Numbered from the stretch's first letter, positions 1 through 8,597 are shown. The stretch: 64,000 bases of DNA from Deltaproteobacteria bacterium HGW-Deltaproteobacteria-14 (GCA_002841945.1 PHBI01000004.1:1-64000), one strand, 5' to 3'. Made by a program: numbers and translations. Notes: generated by a model not told the origin, from the sequence alone.

Positions 1-145
1 GGGCCGCGACCGCCGCCGCGCCCGGGGCGGCGCCGCCAGCCCCGTTGACGGGGGCCGATTTGCTCCCGCAGGCCATCCCGCCCGACAGCAGCGCCACCAC
101 CGCCAGCCCCCGGAGCACGTCGCCGATCCTCGTCATCGCCCTCAT
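1..145 (-). CDS. Lipoprotein, N-terminal fragment (runs off window)
   Basis: Only the first 48 codons are inside the window. The ATG at 145 has a GGGAGG ribosome site 7 bases upstream. The product begins with two basic residues, a hydrophobic stretch and a lipobox (LSGGMAC, Cys at about residue 26), followed by a Gly/Ala/Pro-rich linker. This is what a secreted lipoprotein with a flexible tether looks like. The rest of the protein, and therefore any function, lies outside the window. It is transcribed away from the YXWGXW gene, so bases 146-478 form a divergent control region. Confidence 0.7.
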   Translation of the reverse strand, partial: MRAMTRIGDVLRGLAVVALLSGGMACGSKSAPVNGAGGAAPGAAAVAA

Positions 146-478
146 CGCACGCCTCCCTCAATGGTGTTGCCAGAAGCAGACCCCAAAGCGTCGAGCGAGT
201 CGAGCGCTCGACGGCCGGTGTGGGATCCCGGTAGGACCCGCGTCAGACCCCTGAGGCGCTCGGACCGGGGTGACACCTCGCGGAGACACCTCGTCTCGCG
301 TAGACTGACGCCAAACGGAGACACCCTGGAGGCCATCACCTCTCCAGGACCGCTCGTGGAGCGTCGCGTCCCTGACGCGGCGGGCTGGCACGCGCCTTGC
401 GAAGCGACCCAGCGACACGGTCGGTACCCATCATCGCTCGACACTCGGTCAACCGGCACGACCGACAGGAGAACTCCC
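146..478. other. Divergent intergenic region, no gene
   Basis: No open frame here has coding character. The stretch separates the leftward lipoprotein from the rightward YXWGXW gene. It holds a sigma-54-like promoter at 386-400 (separate entry) and two copies of the 9-mer GGAGACACC at 282-290 and 317-325, 35 bases apart. Because they lie upstream of the promoter they could be activator contacts, but that is speculative. Confidence 0.5.
386..400 (+). promoter_or_regulatory. Sigma-54-type (-24/-12) promoter
   Basis: The sequence reads TGGCACG, four bases, then TTGC. GG and GC are exactly 10 bases apart, as required for sigma-54 (consensus TGGCACG-N4-TTGCW; only the last W is G here). Transcription would start near 412, giving a leader of about 67 bases before the ATG at 479. 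It implies an enhancer-binding protein controls the YXWGXW gene; no such activator gene is in the window. Confidence 0.6.
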
Positions 479-1480
479 ATGCGCACACGCTTCGGCTTCA
501 TCGCGACGCTGCTCGCCATCCCGCTCCTCGCCGCGCCCGTCGCGCTCGCTCCACAGGCCGCCCGCGCCGCCGACGGTGACGACGGCTACGACGACGACGC
601 CCCCGACGAGGACTGGGTCTGGGAGGACGGCGACGAGCTCGAGGACGGCACCGTCGACGAGGGCTTCTATCGCCTCCGCGCCTGGCCCGGCCACACCTGG
701 GTCGAGGGTCGCTACGACGGCGCCACCTGGGTCGCCCCGCACTGGGCGCCGACCAGCGTCCCCGCCGGGCAGGTCTGGGTGCGCGGCCACCGCGGCCCCG
801 ACGGCTACTGGATCCCCGGCCACCTGCGCCCGGCCGCGGTGGCCGGCCAGGTCTGGGTCCCGGCCGCGGTCGTCGGCGGCGTCTGGGTCCACGGCCACTT
901 CGAGCCCACAGAGCGGCGCGTCGGCGAGATCTGGGTCCCCGGCCACTGGGCTCCCAACGGCGCGTGGATCCAGGGCCACTGGCGCCCCGCCCACAAGGAC
1001 GGCCACGACTGGGTCGCCGGCCACTGGCGCTACGGGCGCTGGGTGCCAGGCCACTGGCGCCCGACCGCCGCGCGCCCGGGCCAGGTCTTCGTCGCCGGCT
1101 TCTGGGGCCCGCGCGGCTGGGTCGACGGCTACTGGCGCCCGGCCAACCGCGCAGGCCACCACTGGGTCGCCGCCGGCTGGGTCAAGGGCGCCTGGATGGC
1201 CGGCCGCTGGGCCGCCGGCAAGCGCCCCGTCGTCAAGCGCCGCTTCCGCGTCCACCCGGTCGCCCACATGGTCCGCACCCGCGGCGCCGAGCGCCGCCTG
1301 TGGCGCAACGGCAAGCGCCAGGAGCGCAAGGGCGAGGCGCAGCAGCGCAAGGGCGAGCGGATGCAGGACCGCGGCGAGCGCACCGGCAACGAGCGCCTCG
1401 AGAAGCGCGGCGAGCGCGTCGAGAAGCGCGGCGAGCGCAAGGAGAAGCGCGGCGAGCGCAAGCAGCGCCGGGCCAAGTGA
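479..1480 (+). CDS. YXWGXW-repeat exported protein with basic repeat tail
   Basis: This is a 333-residue product. I start it at the ATG at 479 (AGGAG upstream) because it is followed at once by a classic signal peptide ending near AARA; an upstream in-frame extension has no signal sequence. After a short Asp/Glu-rich segment, residues about 60-250 are a run of Trp/Gly/His-rich units (WVPGHW, WIQGHW, WVAGHW and similar), the YXWGXW repeat found in surface or periplasmic proteins of unknown function. The last 70 residues are a basic repeat of the type GERxEKRGER. The function is unknown; the mix of acidic N-terminus and strongly basic C-terminus suggests a structural or polyanion-binding envelope protein. 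It sits alone behind a sigma-54-like promoter and ends at a strong terminator. Confidence 0.8.
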   Translation: MRTRFGFIATLLAIPLLAAPVALAPQAARAADGDDGYDDDAPDEDWVWEDGDELEDGTVDEGFYRLRAWPGHTWVEGRYDGATWVAPHWAPTSVPAGQVWVRGHRGPDGYWIPGHLRPAAVAGQVWVPAAVVGGVWVHGHFEPTERRVGEIWVPGHWAPNGAWIQGHWRPAHKDGHDWVAGHWRYGRWVPGHWRPTAARPGQVFVAGFWGPRGWVDGYWRPANRAGHHWVAAGWVKGAWMAGRWAAGKRPVVKRRFRVHPVAHMVRTRGAERRLWRNGKRQERKGEAQQRKGERMQDRGERTGNERLEKRGERVEKRGERKEKRGERKQRRAK

Positions 1481-1487
1481 GCCCGCC

Positions 1488-1526
1488 GGGGCGGTCTCGG
1501 CGGTAGCCCGCCGCCGAGACCGCCCC
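1488..1526. terminator. Bidirectional hairpin terminator
   Basis: A 16-bp perfect GC-rich stem (1488-1503 with 1511-1526) has a 7-base loop. It sits between the convergent YXWGXW and msrQ genes. There is no T-tract, which is usual at this GC content. Confidence 0.7.
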
Positions 1527-1599
1527 TCCCCGCAAACCCGGGTCAGGGCGAGATCCTACGCCGATTCCGCCCTCGGCCCCCTCCCGCCGGGCGCTCGCG

Positions 1600-2250
1600 T
1601 CACCCCGCCGCGCGGGCCTGCCGCTTGGCGGCGTCGGCGCGGCGGCGGGCCCAGTCGACGACGCGGACGAGGAGCAGCGCGCCGAGGACGCTGCCGTAGA
1701 GGATGGGCTCGGTGGCGTCCGCCTTCACGCGCAGGAGGTAGTGGACGATCCCCAGAACGCCCGCGACGTAGGCCAGCCGGTGCAGGCGGCGCCAGCGCTT
1801 GGCGCCGAGGCGCTTGACGCTGCCCTTGGTCGAGGTCACCGCCAGCGGCACCAGCAGGACCAGCGCCGCGAAGCCGAGGGTGATGAACGGCCGCTCGCCG
1901 ACGTCGCGCAGCACCGGCCCCAGCGCGAGCCCCTGGTCGAGCACGAGGTAGACGAAGAAGTGGAAGAGGATCGTGAAGAAGGCGAAGAGCCCGAGCGTGC
2001 GGCGCACCGCGACCGGCCACGTCCAACCGAAGAGGATCCTGAGCGGCGTGCAGGCGAGCGAGGCGATGAGGAAGACCAGCCCGAGGAGCCCCAGCTGGTT
2101 CATCACCTCGGCGATGGGGTTGGCGCCGAGCGAGCCCGTGACGGCGCGCACCGCGAGCAACACGAGCGGCATCAGCGAGCCGTAGTAGACCGCCGGCCGC
2201 ACCCAGTCCTGGGTCCTGAGCCCGCGCGAGCGGGACGCGCCGGTCGCCAT
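1600..2250 (-). CDS. msrQ: Protein-methionine-sulfoxide reductase haem-binding subunit MsrQ
   Basis: This 216-residue polytopic inner-membrane protein belongs to the ferric-reductase-like/MsrQ family. About six hydrophobic helices are visible, with the expected haem-ligand histidines in FFTILFHFF and in RLHRLAYVAGVLGIVHY. MsrQ takes electrons from the quinone pool (or flavin) through b haem and passes them to periplasmic MsrP, which reduces methionine sulfoxide in oxidatively damaged envelope proteins. Its ATG overlaps the msrP stop codon by one base (TGATG), so the pair is translationally coupled. The family call is firm. Confidence 0.93.
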   Translation of the reverse strand: MATGASRSRGLRTQDWVRPAVYYGSLMPLVLLAVRAVTGSLGANPIAEVMNQLGLLGLVFLIASLACTPLRILFGWTWPVAVRRTLGLFAFFTILFHFFVYLVLDQGLALGPVLRDVGERPFITLGFAALVLLVPLAVTSTKGSVKRLGAKRWRRLHRLAYVAGVLGIVHYLLRVKADATEPILYGSVLGALLLVRVVDWARRRADAAKRQARAAG

Positions 2251-3239
2251 CAGAAGCGCCTCCGGAGGTCCATCCCAGCGTAGAGGTCGGCGACCTCCTC
2301 GGCGTAGCCGTTGAACGGCAGGGTCGGGCGCCGGCCGAGCTCACCGATGCGCCGCTCGGTCGCCTGGCTCCAGCGCGGGTGGTCCACCTGCGGGTTCACG
2401 TTCGCGTAGAAGCCGTACTCGCGCGGCGCGGCGGCGTTCCAGGTCGCGGTCGGCTCGGTCTCGGTGAAGCGGATCGCGACGATCGACTTGATGCCCTTGA
2501 AGCCGTACTTCCACGGGACGACCAGGCGCAGCGGCGCGCCGCTCTGGCCGAGCAGCGCGCGCCCATAGAGCCCGACCGCCATGAACGCGAGGGGGTGGGT
2601 GGCCTCGTCGAGCCGCAGCCCCTCGACGTAGGGCCACGGCAGGACGTCGTCGCGCTGGCCGGGGAGCTGCGCCGGGTCGAGCAGCGTCTCGAAGGCGACG
2701 TAGCGCGCGGTCGACAGCGGCTCGAGGCGCTTGACGAGGTCCGCGAGCGGGAAGCCGAGCCACGGGATGACCATCGACCACGCCTCGACGCAGCGCATCC
2801 GATAGACCCGCTCCTCGAGGGGGAACCACCTCAGCAGGTCGTCGATGTCGACGGTCCGCGGCTTGGCCGTGAGCCCGCCGACCTCGACGGTCCACGGGCG
2901 CGGCTTCAGGGTGCCGGCGCGGCGCGCGGGGTCGCTCTTGCGCGTCCCGAGCTCGTAGAAGTTGTTGTAGGTCGTCACGTCCTCGAAGGGCGTCTGCGCC
3001 TCATCGACGGTGTAGGTGGGCGCGGACCTGCGCTGCAGCCCGGACAGCGACCCGGGCCCCGTCGGCAGCACCACCTCGGGCCGATCGGCCGCGCCGCGGC
3101 TCATCAAGAGCGACACCGCGCCGCCCCAGACGGCGGCGGCGCCCGCGGTCAGGCCGACCTTCGCCAGCCACTCCCGGCGCCCGCTGTAGTGCGCCTCGGG
3201 GGTGATCTCCGAGCTTCGCGGCTGGCTCCTCTTCGACAT
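2250..3239 (-). CDS. msrP: Protein-methionine-sulfoxide reductase catalytic subunit MsrP
   Basis: This is a 329-residue molybdopterin enzyme of the sulfite-oxidase fold (MsrP/YedY). A twin-arginine signal is visible at residues 20-25 (GRREWL) followed by a hydrophobic stretch, so it is exported folded by Tat. The molybdenum-ligating cysteine is Cys150 in YRMRCVEAW. The C-terminal half keeps family motifs such as [12 protein letters not shown]. It reduces free and protein-bound methionine sulfoxide in the periplasm using electrons from MsrQ, whose gene follows with a one-base overlap. A repair system for oxidised envelope proteins fits a genome with so many exported cytochromes. Confidence 0.95.
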   Translation of the reverse strand: MSKRSQPRSSEITPEAHYSGRREWLAKVGLTAGAAAVWGGAVSLLMSRGAADRPEVVLPTGPGSLSGLQRRSAPTYTVDEAQTPFEDVTTYNNFYELGTRKSDPARRAGTLKPRPWTVEVGGLTAKPRTVDIDDLLRWFPLEERVYRMRCVEAWSMVIPWLGFPLADLVKRLEPLSTARYVAFETLLDPAQLPGQRDDVLPWPYVEGLRLDEATHPLAFMAVGLYGRALLGQSGAPLRLVVPWKYGFKGIKSIVAIRFTETEPTATWNAAAPREYGFYANVNPQVDHPRWSQATERRIGELGRRPTLPFNGYAEEVADLYAGMDLRRRF

Positions 3240-3774
3240 CGCGCCCGACCTCGTTGCGCCCGCTGCGGATGGCGCGCGCTCCTCGGAGTGTACGCCGAGC
3301 GCCGACCGAGGTTACACCGGCCGAGCCTCCGCGCTGCCCCCGAGCCTACCGCGCCGCGGGGCGCTCCGCGAGAGCGCGGCACGGAGCCCCCCCCTGACGG
3401 CGCTGATCCTGACCGCCCCGATGGCCGCGCGCCGGGGCGCGCCCGGAGCGCGCGTCATGTTGTCGCAGTTCGGCCTCGCGCCAGCCCGGCGGGCCCCCCC
3501 GAGGCCAAATCGTGAACATGGCTCACACCCAAGCGCCGCCTCGTCTCGAGCGCCGTCTCTCCGGCGGGGACCTCCCCCCGCACCGTCGGCGCCGGGCCCT
3601 GCGCCGAAGGCCGCGTAGAGCCAGGCCTGGCACACCGCTGGCATAGTCCGAGCTGAACCTGCGCGAGACATCGCGACGGCCCGGCCGGAGGTGACCACGA
3701 CTTCGGCGGCGCCCCATAGCACGGCATCGCCCTGCCCGCAGCCACGCGCCCGGGGTGGCGGCCCGGAGGTACCC
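3240..3774. other. Divergent intergenic region between msrP and the cytochrome operon
   Basis: These 535 bases hold no frame with coding character; the open frames are GC-driven shadows. The only signal I can support is a sigma-54-like site at 3628-3643, on the side of the cytochrome operon. No promoter for msrPQ was recognised. Confidence 0.5.
3628..3643 (+). promoter_or_regulatory. Possible sigma-54-type promoter of the cytochrome operon
   Basis: TGGCAC at 3628-3633 is followed by TGGCA ending at 3643, with GG and GC exactly 10 bases apart. The -24 element is perfect; the -12 element has TGGC in place of TTGC, a mismatch at a conserved base. Transcription would start near 3654, about 120 bases ahead of the first cytochrome gene. 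This is weaker than the site at 386. Confidence 0.35.
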
Positions 3775-4842
3775 ATGAGACGCACGCTCCTGTTGACGCT
3801 CGCCATCGCCTGGGGCGCGAGCCCGCTGGCCGCCGAGAGCCTCGCCGCGGCCCCCAAGCCGCCCACCGCCGGCGCGAAGGCGAACCCGCCGAGGAGCGTC
3901 GCCCCGGTCGACGCCAAGCGCGCGGTCTCCGGGCACGCGCCGTTCGAGATGGGCGAGTGCGCCGTGTGCCACACCAAGGCCGACCCGAAGAGCCCGGGAC
4001 CGCTGCAGGGGCCGGTGCGCGCTATCTGCGCGGGCTGCCACGACGCGATGGAGGCGACCCTCGCCAAGAGCCCCCACCCCCACCAGGCGGCGGTCGACGA
4101 CTGCGTGAGCTGCCACAACCCGCACAACGCCGAGGTCGAGCACCTCCTGCGCGCCCCCCTGCCGGCGCTGTGCGTGGGCTGCCACGACAAGGTCGGGACG
4201 GCGATGAAGGCCGCGGCGACCCACGAGCCGGTCGGCGCCGGCAAGTCCTGCCTCAACTGCCACGACCCGCACGCGAGCCAGGTCGCCAAGGGGCTCCTCG
4301 CGCAGCCCTTCGACCTGTGCCTGTCGTGCCACGGCAAGAGCGGCGTCGCGGACCCGGCCGGGGTGGCGCTCACCAACTTCACCACCCTGCTCGCGAGCAA
4401 CCCCCACCACCACGGCCCCATCGGCGAGAAGGACTGCTCGGCCTGCCACGAGACCCACGGCGGCGCGAACTTCCGCCTGCTCGCCGACCCCTACCCCGCG
4501 ACCTTCTACGCCCCCTGGGGCGAGGACAACTACGCGCTCTGCTTCACCTGCCACGACGCCGACGCCTTCACCAAGGAGCGCACCACCACGGCGACCACCT
4601 TCCGCGACGGCGACCGCAACCTCCACTACCTCCACGTCCACATGGAGAAGCGCGGGCGCACCTGCCGCGCCTGCCACGAGGTCCACGCGTCGCCGCAGCC
4701 GTTCCAGATCCGCACCTCGGTGCCCTACGGCTCCAAGGGGTGGCAGCTCCACCTCAACTTCGAGCAGCGCCCCAACGGCGGCTCGTGCTCGAAGACCTGC
4801 CACGTGACCAAGAGCTACAACAACGCGGCGAAGGCCAAGTGA
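3775..4842 (+). CDS. Decahaem-type c-type cytochrome (doubled CXXCH)
   Basis: This 355-residue exported cytochrome is the first gene of the operon. The ATG at 3775 (GGAGG 6 bases upstream) opens a signal peptide ending near PLAAES. Nine CXXCH sites follow (CAVCH, CAGCH, CVSCH, CVGCH, CLNCH, CLSCH, CSACH, CFTCH, CRACH), plus one CX3CH (CSKTCH) near the C-terminus. Many are paired and followed by DPH or NPH, the doubled-CXXCH arrangement of extracellular-respiration cytochromes. It probably forms a periplasmic or surface haem wire. The next gene starts inside its stop codon (GTGA), so the two are coupled. Confidence 0.9.
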   Translation: MRRTLLLTLAIAWGASPLAAESLAAAPKPPTAGAKANPPRSVAPVDAKRAVSGHAPFEMGECAVCHTKADPKSPGPLQGPVRAICAGCHDAMEATLAKSPHPHQAAVDDCVSCHNPHNAEVEHLLRAPLPALCVGCHDKVGTAMKAAATHEPVGAGKSCLNCHDPHASQVAKGLLAQPFDLCLSCHGKSGVADPAGVALTNFTTLLASNPHHHGPIGEKDCSACHETHGGANFRLLADPYPATFYAPWGEDNYALCFTCHDADAFTKERTTTATTFRDGDRNLHYLHVHMEKRGRTCRACHEVHASPQPFQIRTSVPYGSKGWQLHLNFEQRPNGGSCSKTCHVTKSYNNAAKAK

Positions 4843-5720
4843 ACGCGCCAACGCCGCCGCCGCTCGGCCGCGCGCGCCACCCCCACCGGGCGGTGAGCCT
4901 GGGCGCCTGCGCCCTGCTCGGCCTCACGACCCTCGTCACGCCGGCGGTGGCGGCCCGCTCGGCGCTCGGCGCGACCATCACGCCCCACACCCTCGAGCGG
5001 GTCGACGGCAAGGGCAAGGCCGCGCTCTTCACGAAGGACGCCGTGACCGCGGTGCTGCTCTTCACCCCGGACCACGCGCCGTCGGGGGAGGCGCTCGACG
5101 CCGCCGAGCGCTGCCGCGCCGACCTCGCGGAGGCGCCGGTCCGCTGGATCGCCCTCGTCAGCGACCGCTACCCCGCGGCCGACCTGCGCGACACCCTCGC
5201 CCGCCCCGGGCGGACGCTGGACGTCGCCTACGACGCGGGCGACGCCGTCTACGCCGAGCTCAAGGCGCACGTGCGGCCGACCGCGGCCATCATCGATCGC
5301 GACGGGCGCCTCGTCGACTGGCAGCCCTACGAGAGCGTCGGGTTCGGCGACAAGCTCTGCGCGCGCGTCAAGCACGCCGCGGGGCTGCTCGACGACGCCG
5401 GCCGCGACGCGGTGTTGAACCCCCAGCGCAAGACCGAAGAGCGCGACCCGAGCGCGGCCAAGGCGCAGCGCTACCTCAAGCTGGGGGAGCGGCTGTTCGC
5501 GGCCGGACAGCTCGACAAGGCCGAGAAGATGGTGCGGGAGAGCCTCGCGGCGCACGAGCCGGTGGCCGCGGCTCACGGGCTGCTCGGCGCCATCCTGCGG
5601 GCGCGCGGGGACTGCCCGGGGGCGCTCGTCGCCTTCGAGCGCGCCCTGGCGCTGGCGCCGGACGACGCCGACGCGGCCGCCGGGCGAGCGGCCTGTCAGA
5701 AGAAGAAAGCAGGGGATTGA
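4839..5720 (+). CDS. Thioredoxin-fold protein with C-terminal TPR, active site lost
   Basis: This 293-residue protein starts at a GTG overlapping the previous stop. An N-terminal signal peptide (AVSLGACALLGL to about residue 45) precedes a thioredoxin/AhpC-like region (about 50-180, with RPTAAIIDRDGRLVDWQPYE as the C-terminal half of the fold). Where CXXC should stand, the sequence reads LLFTPDHAPSGEAL, so thiol-disulfide chemistry is not expected. Residues about 210-290 form two tetratricopeptide-like repeats (YLKLGERLFAAGQLDKA). It is likely an assembly or scaffold factor for the neighbouring cytochromes. Fold assignment is from motifs only. Confidence 0.7.
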   Translation: MNAPTPPPLGRARHPHRAVSLGACALLGLTTLVTPAVAARSALGATITPHTLERVDGKGKAALFTKDAVTAVLLFTPDHAPSGEALDAAERCRADLAEAPVRWIALVSDRYPAADLRDTLARPGRTLDVAYDAGDAVYAELKAHVRPTAAIIDRDGRLVDWQPYESVGFGDKLCARVKHAAGLLDDAGRDAVLNPQRKTEERDPSAAKAQRYLKLGERLFAAGQLDKAEKMVRESLAAHEPVAAAHGLLGAILRARGDCPGALVAFERALALAPDDADAAAGRAACQKKKAGD

Positions 5721-5781
5721 TCCCGGGTTCCCACCGGGGGGGATGGGGCGCCCCGACGCGTCCCCAACAGGGGAGAGAGAG

Positions 5782-6429
5782 ATGAGACCGAGACTTCACT
5801 GGATGCTGATCGGCGCCCCGGCGCTGGTCCTGGCGCTGAGCCTGTCACCGACCGAGCAGACGGCGCGCGGCGAGATCCGCGGCTCCGAGCACGACTTCTC
5901 GAGCCAGGGCTGGGCCAGCGGCGAGATCTGCCTGCCGTGCCACACGCCCCACAACGCGGACCAGTCCGTCACCCAGGCGCCGCTGTGGAACCACGCCGTC
6001 ACCACGGCGTCGTTCACCGTCTACAGCTCGCCGACCCTCCAGGCCACCGTCGCGCAGCCGGGCGGCTCCTCGAAGCTGTGCCTGAGCTGCCACGACGGCA
6101 CCGTCGCCATCGACTCCTTCGGCGGGACCACCGGCACGACGATGGTCACCGGCGCCGCCAACGTCGGCACCGACCTGTCCAACGACCACCCGGTGTCCTT
6201 CACCTACGACGCGACCCTCGCGGCCAGCGACGGGCGCCTCGTGGACCCGGCGGCGGACGGCGACACCAACCCGGACACCGTCGGGATGTCGAGCCCGTAC
6301 GTCCCGCTGTTCGCGGGCAAGCTCGAGTGCGCGAGCTGCCACGACCCGCACAACGGCACCAGCATCGAGGGCCTCCTCCGCGTGAGCAACGCCGGCAGCG
6401 GGCTGTGCCTGAAGTGCCACGACCTGTAA
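5782..6429 (+). CDS. Tetrahaem c-type cytochrome
   Basis: This is a 215-residue exported cytochrome. The ATG at 5782 opens a signal peptide (ALVLALSLSPT). Four CXXCH sites are present (CLPCH, CLSCH, CASCH, CLKCH). The layout ICLPCHTPH, PLWNH, then SKLCLSCHDGT and DLSNDHPVSF is also present in the cytochrome at 10565, so the two are paralogues; this one is the short form. The PLWNH-type Trp/His may supply distal haem ligands. It is expected in the periplasm as a small electron shuttle of the operon. Confidence 0.9.
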   Translation: MRPRLHWMLIGAPALVLALSLSPTEQTARGEIRGSEHDFSSQGWASGEICLPCHTPHNADQSVTQAPLWNHAVTTASFTVYSSPTLQATVAQPGGSSKLCLSCHDGTVAIDSFGGTTGTTMVTGAANVGTDLSNDHPVSFTYDATLAASDGRLVDPAADGDTNPDTVGMSSPYVPLFAGKLECASCHDPHNGTSIEGLLRVSNAGSGLCLKCHDL

Positions 6430-6537
6430 GGCGCCCGCGCCGAGCGAGCGGGATGACGGTTGAATCTCTTGCAACGCAATAATCAGCACCTCTCCCTAAT
6501 TCGATTGGATATTCGTCATCCGATCAGGCGCCGTCGA

Positions 6538-7680
6538 GTGCAACGCAATACGCTCGGCGGCGCCCCGTTCTCGGGGAGGGGGCGTCGCCTCGCCGCGCTC
6601 ATCGCCGCGCTGCTCTCGGCGGGCGGGTGCGGTGGGACGGCCCTGCAGCGGCTCGCGACGCCGGTCTTCTACCCCCCGCCGCCGGCCGAGCCCCGCTTCG
6701 AGTTCCTCGGCGCCATCTCGTCGGAGGACGACCTCGGCTCGAGCAGCGGCTTCGAGGACTTCCTGGTCGGCGCCGAGGTCCAGGCGCGCAAGCTCATCAA
6801 GCCCTACGGCGTCGCCATGTACGGCCACAAGCTCTACGTGACCGACACCGTCTTCGGCGGCGTCATCGTCATCGATCCGGAGGAGGGCTTCGAGCGCTTC
6901 GCCGGTGACGCCGGCGCCGGCGCGCTGAAGACGCCCATCAACATCACCATCACCCCCGACGGGGACAAGTTCGTCGCCGACACCGGGCGCGGGCAGGTGC
7001 TGGCCTACGACGCCCACGACGCCTTCGTCCGCGGCTACGGCTCCGCCGCCCAGTTCAAGCCGACCGCCGTCGCGGTGACCGCCGACCTCCTCTACGTGTG
7101 CGACGTCCGCGACAGCGAGATCGAGGTGCTGTCGCGCGCGACGGGCGAGGTGGTGCGCAAGATCGGCTCCCTCGGGACCGAGCCGGGCCAGCTCCGCCTC
7201 CCGACGAACCTCGCGCTCGGCCCCGACGGCAACCTCTACGTCACCGACACCGGCAACTTCCGGGTGCAGAAGCTGAGCCCCGACGGGGCGGTGCTCGGGA
7301 CCTTCGGCGCGGCCGGTGACGGGCCGGGGATGTTCACCCGCCCCAAGGGCATCGCGGTGGACGCCGCGGGGCGCATCTACGTGGCGGACGCGGCCTTCGA
7401 GAACGTGCAGGTCTTCGACCCCGAGTTCCGGCTGCTGCTCGTGCTCGGTGGGCCCGGGAGCGGCCCCGGGGACCTCGCGCTCCCGGCCGGCGTCGCCGTC
7501 ACGGCGACGGTGCCCGCGATCTACCGCGACCTCGCCGACCCGCGCTTCGACGCGCAGCACCTGGTGCTGGTCGTCAGCCAGTACGGCGCCCGCCGCATCA
7601 ACATCTTCGCCTTCGGCGTGTGGCGCGGCGCGCGGCAGCCCACCCCGCCAGCCCCGGCCCCGCCGGACGCCGCCCCATGA
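6538..7680 (+). CDS. NHL-repeat (six-bladed propeller) lipoprotein
   Basis: The GTG start at 6538 gives 380 residues; a TTG at 6460 is possible but would place a basic, AT-richer leader before the signal peptide. The signal peptide ends in a lipobox (LSAGGC, about residue 30). The rest is a run of NHL units, each with a pattern like DGNLYVTDTGNFRVQKL and GRIYVADAAFENVQVFD. Six-bladed NHL propellers are binding platforms and recur in multihaem-cytochrome loci. It probably stands on the membrane and docks a cytochrome or the barrel protein. The next gene overlaps by ATGA. A 12-base direct repeat (6470-6481 and 6539-6550) brackets the AT-rich gap before the start. Confidence 0.82.
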   Translation: MQRNTLGGAPFSGRGRRLAALIAALLSAGGCGGTALQRLATPVFYPPPPAEPRFEFLGAISSEDDLGSSSGFEDFLVGAEVQARKLIKPYGVAMYGHKLYVTDTVFGGVIVIDPEEGFERFAGDAGAGALKTPINITITPDGDKFVADTGRGQVLAYDAHDAFVRGYGSAAQFKPTAVAVTADLLYVCDVRDSEIEVLSRATGEVVRKIGSLGTEPGQLRLPTNLALGPDGNLYVTDTGNFRVQKLSPDGAVLGTFGAAGDGPGMFTRPKGIAVDAAGRIYVADAAFENVQVFDPEFRLLLVLGGPGSGPGDLALPAGVAVTATVPAIYRDLADPRFDAQHLVLVVSQYGARRINIFAFGVWRGARQPTPPAPAPPDAAP

Positions 7681-8597
7681 GGTCGCCTCCCCGGGTCGCC
7701 TGGGGGCGGTGGCTCGTCGGGCTCGTCGCGGCGAGCGGCCTGGCCATCGCCTGCGGCAGCGCGGCGAAGCGCCGGGAGGTGCTGTCCTTCTTCTTCGACG
7801 GGGTCGAGGAGGACGAGGGGCCCAGGGTGCCCCCCCTGCCCGACGACGCGGCCCGGCCGGACGCCACGACCGGCGTCGCGGCGCCGCCACCGCGGGCCAG
7901 CGGATCCACCCACGCCCCCTTCGCGAACCGCGCCTGCTACCTCTGTCACCCCGGCTCCCGGGTCGGCGGGCTCGCGGTGCGCGGCCCCGACATCTGCCTC
8001 GACTGCCACGATCTGGCGGACTTCACCGGCCCCTTCACCCACGCCCCGCTGCTGAGCGAGGGGTGCGGCCTGTGCCACGAGCCCCACGAGTCCCGCGAGC
8101 GCCACCTCGTGCGCGGACCCGAGGGCGCGCTGTGCCGGCGCTGCCACGACGTCTCGGACGTCCAGTACACGGCCTGGCACGCCCCGATCCCCGCCGACGT
8201 GCGCTGCACCCACTGCCACGACCCGCACAGCGCGCCCTCGCGCCAGCTCCTGCGGACCCTCGACGCCGCGCGCTGCGGCAGCTGCCACCCGCGGCAGGTC
8301 GACCCGGCGCTCGCGAACCACGCCCCCATCAACGCCGGCACCTGCACGCCGTGCCACACCGGTGACCACCGCGGCGCGCGCCCCTACCTCAGCGACCGGG
8401 GCGACGCCCTGTGCCTCATGTGCCACGACGCGAGCGCGTTGAGCGGCGGCGCCTACCACCTCCCGGGGAGCGCCGCGACCTGCACGTCGTGTCACGACCC
8501 GCACGGCCCCTCCCCGGCCAACCGCCGCGAGCTGGGGACGCCACCGCGGTCGCCTCGCCCCCCGACACCCGGCGGCGCGCCCGATGCCGCGCGCTGA
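7677..8597 (+). CDS. Nonahaem c-type cytochrome lipoprotein
   Basis: This 306-residue product starts in an ATGA overlap with the NHL gene. A signal peptide ends in a lipobox (GLAIAC, Cys about 24), so the cytochrome is membrane-anchored. Nine CXXCH sites follow: CYLCH, CLDCH, CGLCH, CRRCH, CTHCH, CGSCH, CTPCH, CLMCH and CTSCH, several with a following EPH or DPH. Spacing resembles the doubled-CXXCH/c3-like family. In porin-cytochrome conduits a lipid-anchored multihaem protein sits on one side of an outer-membrane barrel; this gene overlaps the barrel gene by 14 bases, which fits that role. Confidence 0.9.
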   Translation: MRSPPRVAWGRWLVGLVAASGLAIACGSAAKRREVLSFFFDGVEEDEGPRVPPLPDDAARPDATTGVAAPPPRASGSTHAPFANRACYLCHPGSRVGGLAVRGPDICLDCHDLADFTGPFTHAPLLSEGCGLCHEPHESRERHLVRGPEGALCRRCHDVSDVQYTAWHAPIPADVRCTHCHDPHSAPSRQLLRTLDAARCGSCHPRQVDPALANHAPINAGTCTPCHTGDHRGARPYLSDRGDALCLMCHDASALSGGAYHLPGSAATCTSCHDPHGPSPANRRELGTPPRSPRPPTPGGAPDAAR

